Origin: a bacterium
Lineage (GTDB): Bacteria; UBA9089; CG2-30-40-21
Direction: 5' to 3'
Length of the DNA: 15,148 bases
NCBI GenBank assembly: GCA_018814245.1
Contig: JAHIZN010000103.1
Span: forward strand, 1-15,148
The stretch's first letter is position 1. Every line of letters begins with the position of its first letter. The notes under the pieces were generated by a model that made no database searches, had not been told where the DNA came from, and saw nothing but the letters and a program-made list of their open reading frames with translations. The translations under genes and the position numbers were made by a program. Positions 6,175-13,055 of this stretch are shown piece by piece.

Positions 6175-7023
6175 ATGCAAAGAATAGCTTTAGGAAAGGG
6201 TTTGGATGCTTTAATCCCAGAGGCAAGATCAGGGGGAGAGGCAATTCGAGAGATCAAGATTGGTGAGATTGTCCCGGGAGAATACCAGCCGCGACGATGC
6301 TTTGATCCAGAAAAACAAAGGGAGCTGGTAGAATCAATAATGGAGAAGGGAGTCATTCAGCCAATAATTGTTCGTCCCAGCAAGGATGGGTATGAATTGG
6401 TTGCTGGCGAAAGAAGACTTCGTGCTGCTCACGAGGCTGGATTAGAAAGGATTCCTGCAATCGTAAGAGAGATGTCAAACGAGGATGCCTTAGAGATTGG
6501 CTTAATTGAAAACATCCAGAGGCAAGACCTTAATCCCATGGAAGAGGCAGAGGCGTTTCAACAATTGATTCGAGAGTTTCACCTAACTCAGGACAGCTTG
6601 GCAAAAAAGGTTGGAAAAGATAGAAGCTCTGTTACTAACAGCCTTCGACTCTTAAAACTACCCAAGCCAATTCAAGAAGAGGTTTCTAAGGGAACAATCT
6701 CTATGGGGCACGCTCGGGCAATCCTGTCCCTGAATAACGAGACAGAGCAGCAAGAGGTATGTGGAAAGATTGTAAAAAATGGCATCTCCGTGAGAGAAAC
6801 AGAAGCTCTTGTCAAGAAGATGCAAGAGAATGTTTCACGTGAAACATCGAAGACAGAAGAAGAAAAGCCTATTGATATTGCTCTGGAGTCTTGTACGGAA
6901 AAACTGATGCAGTCTCTTGGCACAAAGGTTAGGATTAGTCGAACAGCAAAGGGAACTGGAAAGATTGAGATAGAGTTTTATTCGCAAGAGGATTTGGATA
7001 GGATTATAGAAAAGGTGGTGTAG
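6175..7023 (+). CDS. parB: ParB/Spo0J chromosome-partitioning protein
   Basis: This 282-residue ParB family protein binds parS, slides and spreads on DNA as a CTP-dependent clamp, and recruits ParA and SMC. I chose ATG 6175, which has AAAGGAG at 6158-6164 and gives the classical N-terminus MQRIALGKGLDALIP. An in-frame ATG at 6139 only adds a non-conserved leader that spans the ribosome-binding site. Visible are the ParB/Srx motif GERRLRAA (78-85) with its CTP-binding arginines, ENIQRQDLNPMEEA (112-125), a helix-turn-helix at about 137-160, and a C-terminal dimerisation region. Codons for NVSRET (219-224) are a perfect parS site. The N-terminal ALGKGL segment is where ParA ATPase stimulation usually resides. 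It lies 4.9 kb from parA, which is unusual. Confidence 0.96.
   Translation: MQRIALGKGLDALIPEARSGGEAIREIKIGEIVPGEYQPRRCFDPEKQRELVESIMEKGVIQPIIVRPSKDGYELVAGERRLRAAHEAGLERIPAIVREMSNEDALEIGLIENIQRQDLNPMEEAEAFQQLIREFHLTQDSLAKKVGKDRSSVTNSLRLLKLPKPIQEEVSKGTISMGHARAILSLNNETEQQEVCGKIVKNGISVRETEALVKKMQENVSRETSKTEEEKPIDIALESCTEKLMQSLGTKVRISRTAKGTGKIEIEFYSQEDLDRIIEKVV
6831..6846. promoter_or_regulatory. parS: parS centromere site
   Basis: TGTTTCACGTGAAACA is a perfect 16-bp palindrome and an exact match to the conserved bacterial parS consensus TGTTNCACGTGAAACA. It lies inside parB, in the linker between the DNA-binding and dimerisation regions. It would load ParB clamps onto DNA and probably marks an origin-proximal location. 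It is the only copy I found in the window. Confidence 0.95.
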
Positions 7024-7033
7024 ATTGTTGTCC

Positions 7034-7078
7034 GACTGGTCCGACCAGTCAGACCAATCGGACCAGTCAGACTGGGAG
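7034..7078 (+). repeat. 9-bp tandem repeat forming two odd-centred palindromes before uvrA
   Basis: Five consecutive 9-base units run GACTGGTCC, GACCAGTCA, GACCAATCG, GACCAGTCA, GACTGGGAG. GACTGGTC (7034-7041) is the exact complement of GACCAGTC (7043-7050) around one base. CCAGTC (7063-7068) likewise pairs with GACTGG (7070-7075). The last unit contains the uvrA ribosome-binding site GGGAG (7074-7078), so folding could affect uvrA translation. Confidence 0.75.
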
Positions 7079-7085
7079 TGTTATT

Positions 7086-9908
7086 TTGGACGAAAAAATT
7101 ATCATCAAGGGTGCCCGGGTGCACAACCTAAAGAATATAGACATAGAGCTTCCCAGGAACAAGCTCGTGGTTATCACCGGGCTTTCTGGCTCTGGAAAGT
7201 CTTCACTTGCCTTTGATACCATTTATGCTGAGGGGCAACGAAGATATGTTGAATCCCTCTCTGCCTATGCCCGACAATTCTTAGAGCAAATGGAAAAGCC
7301 TGATGTGGATTACATTAGCGGGCTTTCACCAGCCATTGCTATTGAGCAAAGAACAGCTGCAAAAAATCCCCGATCAACAGTAGGAACAATAACAGAGATC
7401 TATGACTATCTCCGTCTTCTTTACGCCAGAATAGGTGTCCCTCATTGCTATAACTGCGGCAAGCTGATTCGTAAACAAAGCGTGGATGAAATTGTAGAGC
7501 AGATTATGTATTTGAAAGCGGACGAAAAACTTCAGATTCTTGCCCCGGTTGTTCGTGGCAGAAAAGGGGAATATCAGCAGGTTTTTGCTTCAGCAAAAAA
7601 GAATGGCTTTGTTCGGATTCGGGTGGATGGAAAAACATATGACCTGTCTGAAGAGATCTCTGAGACAATACCCCTTGCGATTGAAAAAAATAAAAAGCAC
7701 AACATTGAGATAGTTGTAGACAGGCTTATCCTTAAGCATGAAATAAGGGGACGACTGGCTGATTCCATAGAAACTGCCTCTGCCCTTGCCAAGGGGATAG
7801 TCATGGTGATTATTGGTGAAGGGGAGGAAAGACTTTTTTCTGAACAGTTGGCTTGTGTGGATTGTGGGATTAGCTATGAGGAGTTGTCTCCAAGGATGTT
7901 TTCTTTTAACAGCCCTTATGGGGCATGTCCAGACTGTACAGGGCTTGGCTCATCGATAGAGATTGATCCGGATTTGATTGTGCCGGATAAATCAAAAATT
8001 ATTTATGAAGGGGCAATCATTCCCTTGGGTTTTTCTTCTTCCTGGCTCTATCAGGTAGAACGGGTTGCAAGAGGAGAAGGGTTTCGGCTTGATGTTCCCT
8101 TTGGAAGCCTTACGAAAGAGCAGCAAGATATTATTCTCTATGGATCAAGGGATGGATATTATTGTCAGACAAAATATGGTGAAAGATATTATGGGGGCTA
8201 TGAGGGGATAATCCCAACCCTTAACAGGCGATACAAAGAGACAGAATCAGAAAGGGTTCGTGAGGAGATATCGGGTTACATGGCTGCCCGAACCTGTCCT
8301 GTCTGTCAGGGGGCGAGGTTAAAAAAAGAAGCACTTTCCGTGACTGTAGGCGGGAAATCCATTAGCTCAATAACAGGGATGTCTATCAAGGAATTAAAGG
8401 GATTTTTTGAGGGCATTGTCTTAACTGAGTTTGAAAGGCTTATTGCTGCAAAGATCTTGAAAGAGATACAAGAGAGGCTTGGCTTTCTGAGCAATGTAGG
8501 TTTGAATTATCTTACCCTTAACCGCATGACCAAAACCCTTTCCGGTGGAGAGGCTCAGCGAATTCAATTGGCAACCCAGATAGGCTCTGGTCTGGTTGGG
8601 GTTTTGTATGTGCTTGATGAACCCAGTATTGGCCTTCACCAGAGGGATAATCAAAGGCTGCTAAATACCATGTGTCAATTAAGGGATATAGGCAATACCC
8701 TTATTGTGGTAGAGCATGACGAGGCAACTATTCGGCAGGCAGACTTTATCGTTGACCTTGGTCCAGGGGCAGGGGAAACAGGTGGAAAGATTGTAGCTCA
8801 AGGAAGCCTTGAGAATATTATAGCCAAAGAGGACTCGCTTACCGGTAAGTATCTTCGGGGTGATCTATTTATCCCTGTGCCGGCTAAAAGGTGTCAGAGT
8901 AAAAAGTTTTTAGAGATAAAAGGGGCATCCCATCATAATCTGAAAAATATTACAGTAAAGATTCCCCTGGGGTTGTTTATCTGTATTACCGGGGTGTCAG
9001 GCTCAGGCAAGAGTACTCTTATTGGAGAAATCCTTTATCCGCTCTTGATGCAAAAATTGTATAATAGCCATACTCAACCAGGAAGCTATGAAAAAGTTTC
9101 TGGACTGGAATATTTGGATAAGGTAATAAATATTGACCAATCCCCTATTGGAAGAACACCAAGATCCAATCCTGCTACCTATACAGGGGCATTTACCCAT
9201 ATTCGGGAACTCTTCTCGTTATTGCCTGAGGCAAAGATGAAGGGGTATAGCCCGGGAAGATTTAGCTTTAATGTTAAGGGGGGCAGGTGTGAGGCTTGTC
9301 AAGGGGATGGAATAATCAGGATAGAGATGCATTTTTTGCCGGATGTTTATGTCCCTTGTGAGGTGTGCAAGGGAAAGAGGTATAACAAGGAAACCCTGGA
9401 AATAGGGTATAAAGGCAGGAGCATTGCTGATGTCCTTGATATGACTGTGGAAGAGGCAGGGAGTTTTTTTAAGGCTATTCCAGCCCTTTATAACAAGCTG
9501 CAAACCTTGGTTGATGTTGGTCTTTCGTATGTCAGGCTTGGACAGTCAGCAACCACCCTTTCTGGCGGAGAGGCTCAAAGGATAAAGCTCTCTGCAGAAT
9601 TGAGCAAGCGATCCACAGGCAAAACCCTGTACCTGCTTGATGAGCCAACCACTGGTCTTCATTTTGCGGATATTCACCTGCTCTTGAATGTCCTTTTAAG
9701 GCTCAGGGATGCCGGCAATACAGTGATTATTATTGAGCATAATCTGGATGTGATTAAAACCGCTGATTATATTATTGACCTTGGTCCAGAGGGTGGGGAC
9801 GAGGGTGGACAGGTGGTAGCTGTTGGTACGCCTGAAGAGGTGGCAATGAATGAAGATTCATATACCGGGCAGTTTTTGCGCGGTTGTGGGGTTGTGGAGA
9901 AAACATAA
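7086..9908 (+). CDS. uvrA: UvrA, excinuclease ABC subunit A
   Basis: This 940-residue protein has the usual UvrA length. It is the damage-sensing ATPase of nucleotide-excision repair, which with UvrB locates lesions before UvrC incision. It has two ABC modules. The first has Walker A GLSGSGKSS (32-40), zinc-site cysteines C257, C260, C281 and C284, and signature LSGGEAQRI (485-493). The second has Walker A GVSGSGKST (636-644), zinc-finger cysteines C735, C738, C758 and C761, and signature LSGGEAQRI (825-833). The start is TTG 7086 with GGGAG at 7074-7078; the protein begins DEKIIIKGARVHNLKNI right after it, as expected for the family, and no in-frame ATG fits. It is 62 bases after parB on the same strand. 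I saw no LexA-type operator in the gap. No motif is missing. Confidence 0.97.
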   Translation: MDEKIIIKGARVHNLKNIDIELPRNKLVVITGLSGSGKSSLAFDTIYAEGQRRYVESLSAYARQFLEQMEKPDVDYISGLSPAIAIEQRTAAKNPRSTVGTITEIYDYLRLLYARIGVPHCYNCGKLIRKQSVDEIVEQIMYLKADEKLQILAPVVRGRKGEYQQVFASAKKNGFVRIRVDGKTYDLSEEISETIPLAIEKNKKHNIEIVVDRLILKHEIRGRLADSIETASALAKGIVMVIIGEGEERLFSEQLACVDCGISYEELSPRMFSFNSPYGACPDCTGLGSSIEIDPDLIVPDKSKIIYEGAIIPLGFSSSWLYQVERVARGEGFRLDVPFGSLTKEQQDIILYGSRDGYYCQTKYGERYYGGYEGIIPTLNRRYKETESERVREEISGYMAARTCPVCQGARLKKEALSVTVGGKSISSITGMSIKELKGFFEGIVLTEFERLIAAKILKEIQERLGFLSNVGLNYLTLNRMTKTLSGGEAQRIQLATQIGSGLVGVLYVLDEPSIGLHQRDNQRLLNTMCQLRDIGNTLIVVEHDEATIRQADFIVDLGPGAGETGGKIVAQGSLENIIAKEDSLTGKYLRGDLFIPVPAKRCQSKKFLEIKGASHHNLKNITVKIPLGLFICITGVSGSGKSTLIGEILYPLLMQKLYNSHTQPGSYEKVSGLEYLDKVINIDQSPIGRTPRSNPATYTGAFTHIRELFSLLPEAKMKGYSPGRFSFNVKGGRCEACQGDGIIRIEMHFLPDVYVPCEVCKGKRYNKETLEIGYKGRSIADVLDMTVEEAGSFFKAIPALYNKLQTLVDVGLSYVRLGQSATTLSGGEAQRIKLSAELSKRSTGKTLYLLDEPTTGLHFADIHLLLNVLLRLRDAGNTVIIIEHNLDVIKTADYIIDLGPEGGDEGGQVVAVGTPEEVAMNEDSYTGQFLRGCGVVEKT

Positions 9909-9918
9909 GAATTCACCG

Positions 9919-9948
9919 CAGAGACGCAGAGACGCGGAGACGCGGAGA
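9919..9948 (+). repeat. 8-bp tandem repeat GAGACGCA/GAGACGCG
   Basis: About three and a half units lie just after the uvrA stop: GAGACGCA, GAGACGCG, GAGACGCG, GAGA, preceded by ACCGCA. The rest of the 426-base gap to lptF holds the repeats at 10101-10224 and 10237-10267 and otherwise nothing I can identify. Confidence 0.6.
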
Positions 9949-10100
9949 AAAAAGGGAATGGTTAAGGGGGGAGAAAGGCTGAAGGGAAGAAAGAAGTAGC
10001 GACTAATCACTGATGCTCGATGTTCAAGTTTTTTCTCAACCCATTGATTCTATCAAAATTAAGAAAAAGAGTATGCTAGTCTGCTATCTCTGGATAAATG

Positions 10101-10224
10101 AGGAGATTCCTGCAGGAGTTTATCCCTGTGAATACAGGGGCAGGAATGACAGTTGTGGTCGGGAATGACAATCTCTGCTACACTTTACTCACAAATGTCA
10201 CTCCTGCGAATGCAGGAGTCTCCT
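10101..10224. repeat. Inverted pair of CCTGC...GCAGG dispersed repeats
   Basis: The left half (10101-10150) contains TTCCTGCAGGAGTTTA and then ACAGGGGCAGGAATGAC. The right half (10196-10224) is in reverse orientation and contains a CTCCTGCGAATGCAGGAG hairpin. The left half matches the reverse complement of 12929-12994 apart from about 15 extra bases there. The right half matches the 1295-1321 copy in reverse. Confidence 0.6.
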
Positions 10225-10236
10225 GTTCTGATTGAG

Positions 10237-10267
10237 GAATTATATGCAATTCATTAAATAAGTTGGA
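10237..10267 (-). repeat. Reverse copy of the CAACTTA...GAATTGCATATA motif
   Basis: Read on the minus strand it matches 1341-1370 over 25 bases with two mismatches. As at 1341, it sits next to a CCTGCATTCGCAGG hairpin repeat, but the relative order of the two is swapped. The minus-strand TATAAT here resembles a -10 box. I do not see a matching -35 box. Confidence 0.4.
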
Positions 10268-10334
10268 CTGCTGACAGCTGAACGCTTACCACTAATACCC
10301 ACTGAATGCTCACATACTAAAAGGATGTGCAAGA

Positions 10335-11399
10335 ATGAAAATACTTCATCGATATTTATTGCGGGAGATTATTCCACCGTTTTTATTCGGAGTAGGGATA
10401 TTTACCTTTATCTTTTTTTTACAAAAGCTTTTTGACTTAAGTGAGCTTATTATCACCAAGCATGTGGAAATGTGGTCAGCGATACAGATATTTCTCCTTT
10501 GTCTGCCATCAACCCTGCCCATGACCCTGCCCATGGCTACATTTACAGGGGTGTTGATTGGGCTTACAAGGCTTAAGGGTGATCATGAATTTACAGCCAT
10601 TTTTGCCAGCGGCATAAGATTTACATCATTTTTCTGGTTATTGATCGGGGTAGGGTTGTTAATGAGTTTATTGACCATAGGAATCAATGAATCCCTTATT
10701 CCCTGGGCAAACCAGAGATTTTGGCAAGTATACTCTGATGTTCTTAAGGCATCGACATCTGTTCCGATTAAAGCAGGTAATTTTATTAAGGCAAAGGATA
10801 TGGATCTATATATATGCAAGATGCAGGGAAAAAGGCTGGAAGGGATATACTTTTATCAAAGGGAGCAGGCTGTCTTTGCCCGCAAGGGAGAGATGATAAA
10901 AAAACCATCAAGGATAATCTTTAACCTAAAGGATGGGACGATTCATCAGGTGGATAAAAAGGATGCTTCAAGGTATCATCTGCTACAGTTTGATACTCAT
11001 ACCATTGTTGTTGATTTTGGGGAAAATAATACCATGAAGATAAAAAAGCGTATACAGGATATGACCACCTTAGATTTGAGGCAGGAGATCTCGAAATACA
11101 AGCAATCAAGCATGGATATTCTTCCTTTACTCATTGAATTACATAAAAAGCTCGCCTTGCCCTTTGCCTGCATTTCCCTTGTTTTGGTTGGAATCCCATT
11201 AGGAATGTCTTTAAGGCAAAAGGGTAAGTCCATGGCACTGGGCATGAGCATTATCTTCGTGTTTGCTTATTATCTGCTCCTGATGTTAGCTCAGATCTTT
11301 TGCGAGAAAAGGGTGTTTTTCCCAGGACTTGGGATGTGGCTGCCAAATATAATTATTGCTGGGATAGGGATATGCTTGTATGTTCGGAGAAGGTTGTAA
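10335..11399 (+). CDS. lptF: LptF/LptG (YjgP/YjgQ) family LPS export permease
   Basis: This 354-residue inner-membrane protein is a subunit of the LptB2FG ABC transporter, which extracts lipopolysaccharide from the inner membrane and passes it to LptC and the periplasmic bridge. It shows the family layout: N-terminal MKILHRYLLREIIPPF, three membrane segments to about residue 120, a periplasmic beta domain (about 130-265), then three more membrane segments ending with YVRRRL. The coupling-region segment EFTAIFASGIR (about 88-98) corresponds to the conserved E-x-A-ASG motif contacting LptB. ATG 10335 has AAAAGG just upstream at 10319-10324. Its partner follows 145 bases later. No lptA, lptB or lptC is in the window. 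The F versus G label follows gene order and is less certain than the family. Confidence 0.9.
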   Translation: MKILHRYLLREIIPPFLFGVGIFTFIFFLQKLFDLSELIITKHVEMWSAIQIFLLCLPSTLPMTLPMATFTGVLIGLTRLKGDHEFTAIFASGIRFTSFFWLLIGVGLLMSLLTIGINESLIPWANQRFWQVYSDVLKASTSVPIKAGNFIKAKDMDLYICKMQGKRLEGIYFYQREQAVFARKGEMIKKPSRIIFNLKDGTIHQVDKKDASRYHLLQFDTHTIVVDFGENNTMKIKKRIQDMTTLDLRQEISKYKQSSMDILPLLIELHKKLALPFACISLVLVGIPLGMSLRQKGKSMALGMSIIFVFAYYLLLMLAQIFCEKRVFFPGLGMWLPNIIIAGIGICLYVRRRL

Positions 11400-11419
11400 A
11401 CAGAGCAATGCTTTTCATG

Positions 11420-11498
11420 TCATCCCGAAGGAGTACTCGACGAGGGATCTGCATGATGAAGGCAGGGGAAAGATTTCTCTCTTTGGTTGAAATGACAG
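11420..11498 (+). repeat. GTCATCCCGAAGGAG...GAAATGACA dispersed repeat, intact copy
   Basis: It runs from GTCATCCCGAAGGAGTACTC through GGGATCTGCATGATGAAGGC to GAAATGACA. The ends GTCAT and ATGAC are complementary. It occupies the lptF-lptG gap. A second copy at 12685-12898 is nearly the same sequence but is split by an insertion. Repeats of this general layout (GTCATxCCGA...GAAATGAC) are common in environmental bacterial genomes. Confidence 0.75.
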
Positions 11499-11544
11499 AG
11501 AAGAGGGAAGCAGAGATGGGAGTAGCAAGGCGACAGGTGAAATA

Positions 11545-12642
11545 ATGAAGATACTTCAACAATATATTATAAGCATATTTGTAAGATTTTTTCTTTCTGG
11601 CTTGATCTTTTTTACAGGGATAATCCTGATTACCGATGTGTTTGAGGTGATCCCGCTGCTTAGTGAGAAAAAAATACCCATACTCACGACAATGGCATAC
11701 TTTGGGTGCAAGATTCCCTTTGTTGTCTTTCTTATTACCCCGGTAGCCGTCTTACTGGCTACCATCTCCTGTTTCAGCCTTCTCTTGAGAAATAGCGAAA
11801 TAACTGCCATGAAGGCATCTGGGGTGAGCATATATAAGATCATCTCACCTGTATTGACAACAGCTTTTTTTATAAGCATCCTTGCTATGGGGGTGAATGA
11901 ATTTTTGGTTCCTTTTTCCAATACCAAGGCTGAATATACCAAAATGATAAAGATTGAGGGAAGGCAAGAGGATAAAAATAGCTATAATGCTTCTTTTCGG
12001 ACCACAGGGAACAGATTTCTTAATATTGGCAGGATTAATGAGGATGGTACGAGGATGGAAGCCGTAGAGATTAAGGATTATCAGGCTGATAATTCTATCT
12101 CCATGCGGATTGATGCCCAAACAGCTAAATGGATAGATAATCAATGGTGGCTATTTAATGGAATAGAGCGAAGGTTTTTGTCCCCTTTATCCGAGGGTCG
12201 GGCAATCTCTGAGCAGAGATTTAATAAAAAAAAGCTGGATATTTTGGAAACACCCGATGAAATACAAGATATTATCGCTGCTGGTAAGGTAAGGGCAGAG
12301 AAGATGAGCATGGTTGATTTGTGGCGAAATATTACACTTCTTAAGAGAAGTGGCAATGGGATTGAGGATAAATTGGTGGACTTTTATCTAAAGACATCCT
12401 TTCCCTTTGCCAGCCTTATCATTGCCCTGCTTGGTACAAGCATTGCCCTTCAAAGTACAAGGGGGGCAATAGCTGCAGGTTTTGGGATTAGTATTATGGT
12501 CAGCTTTGTATACTGGGAATCCATTGGTATTGGAAGATCCCTGGGACATGAAGGCGTGCTTCCGGCAATACTTGCAGCATGGCTGGCTAATATCATCTTT
12601 GGTGTAGTGGGGGTGTTTCTTCTTTTTCGAGCTAAGGGGTAG
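11545..12642 (+). CDS. lptG: LptF/LptG (YjgP/YjgQ) family LPS export permease, second subunit
   Basis: This 365-residue protein has the same architecture as its neighbour: MKILQQYIISIFVRFF at the N-terminus, membrane segments to about residue 130, a periplasmic beta-rich domain (about 135-285) and three C-terminal membrane segments. The coupling motif SEITAMKASGVS (about 83-94) is clear. Two different half-transporters are expected for an LptB2FG complex, which supports calling this the partner of the preceding gene. ATG 11545 has AGGTGA at 11535-11540. The gap to lptF is taken up by a dispersed repeat, so co-transcription is possible but is not shown by overlap. The G label is by order. Confidence 0.9.
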   Translation: MKILQQYIISIFVRFFLSGLIFFTGIILITDVFEVIPLLSEKKIPILTTMAYFGCKIPFVVFLITPVAVLLATISCFSLLLRNSEITAMKASGVSIYKIISPVLTTAFFISILAMGVNEFLVPFSNTKAEYTKMIKIEGRQEDKNSYNASFRTTGNRFLNIGRINEDGTRMEAVEIKDYQADNSISMRIDAQTAKWIDNQWWLFNGIERRFLSPLSEGRAISEQRFNKKKLDILETPDEIQDIIAAGKVRAEKMSMVDLWRNITLLKRSGNGIEDKLVDFYLKTSFPFASLIIALLGTSIALQSTRGAIAAGFGISIMVSFVYWESIGIGRSLGHEGVLPAILAAWLANIIFGVVGVFLLFRAKG

Positions 12643-12684
12643 GTAGGAAGGCACCGAGAATAAAGGGGAATGGTAACGCTTTTT

Positions 12685-12898
12685 CTGTTATCCTGAGGAG
12701 TGCTCGACGGATGTTACGGAATAAGAATTCGGCACGAGAAGCATCACGAGAAGCATACAGCATGTTGTGCTAATCTCACCAGCAGGCACTACATACGGTA
12801 TGGTATCGACACTGATTGTCAGTTTCGTAACAGTCTGTCGCGAGGGATCTGCATGATGAAGGCAGGAGAGATTTCTCCCTTAGGGTCGAAATGACAGA
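12685..12898 (+). repeat. Second copy of the 11420-11498 repeat, split by an insertion
   Basis: Positions 12685-12709 (CTGTTATCCTGAGGAGTGCT and CGACG) match the left part of the intact copy. Positions 12841-12898 (CGAGGGATCTGCATGATGAA onward to AATGACAGA) match the remainder. About 131 bases lie between. CG is shared by both sides (12708-12709 and 12841-12842), which could be a 2-bp target duplication. Confidence 0.75.
12710..12840 (+). mobile_element. Small structured mobile element, copy 1
   Basis: This segment interrupts the repeat at 12685-12898. It begins with TGTTACGGAA (12712-12721) and ends near TTTCGTAACA (12823-12832), inverted repeats that match at nine of ten positions. Allowing a gap, the pairing extends outward to CGAC/GTCG. 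Inside is a hairpin with arms at 12754-12770 and 12786-12802 (14 of 17 pairs) and a 15-base loop. A small second hairpin follows: ACTGA (12811-12815), loop TTG, TCAGT (12819-12823). A 12-base tandem duplication, CACGAGAAGCAT, lies at 12733-12756. No protein is convincingly encoded. The exact ends are uncertain by a few bases. A related copy lies at 14608-14713. Confidence 0.68.
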
Positions 12899-12928
12899 GA
12901 AATGAGGGGCAGAGTAATGGGTTGCCGA

Positions 12929-12994
12929 TGTCACTCCTGCCCCTGTATTCGCAGGAACAAGCTTCACAGGGGTAAACTCCTGCAGGAGTCTCCT
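12929..12994 (-). repeat. CCTGCAGGAGTTTA...GGGGCAGGAGTGACA dispersed repeat
   Basis: On the minus strand it matches 10101-10150, with about 15 additional bases in the middle that contain TTCCTGCGAA. It lies in the lptG-malQ gap. Together with the split repeat at 12685-12898 it accounts for most of that 413-base gap. I see no gene there. Confidence 0.6.
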
Positions 12995-13055
12995 GATTGG
13001 TGGTCACCGATTACAGACATTCCCTAACATATTGAACAATTATAAGGAGAGCAAA

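Noticed and set aside
5936..6187. An 83-codon plus-strand ORF in the gap before parB.
   Set aside because: It runs through two repeat families and into parB in another frame, and has no plausible protein features.
7034..7078. CRISPR-like array.
   Set aside because: Units are 9 bases with no spacers; it is a simple tandem repeat.
12725..12738. GAATTCGGCACGAG is identical to a well-known cDNA-library EcoRI adapter sequence, suggesting contamination.
   Set aside because: The related copy at 14608-14624 has homologous natural sequence (ATTCGGGCATGAAGAG), and the surrounding element continues on both sides, so the match is probably coincidental.
12710..12842. Integron attC site, because of the imperfect hairpin with terminal GTTACGG/CCGTAAC.
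   Set aside because: The orientation and sequence of the ends do not fit the RYYYAAC...GTTRRRY core sites, and there is no gene-cassette arrangement.
12700..12894. A 64-codon plus-strand ORF and overlapping minus-strand ORFs between lptG and malQ.
   Set aside because: They are composed entirely of repeat and inserted-element sequence.
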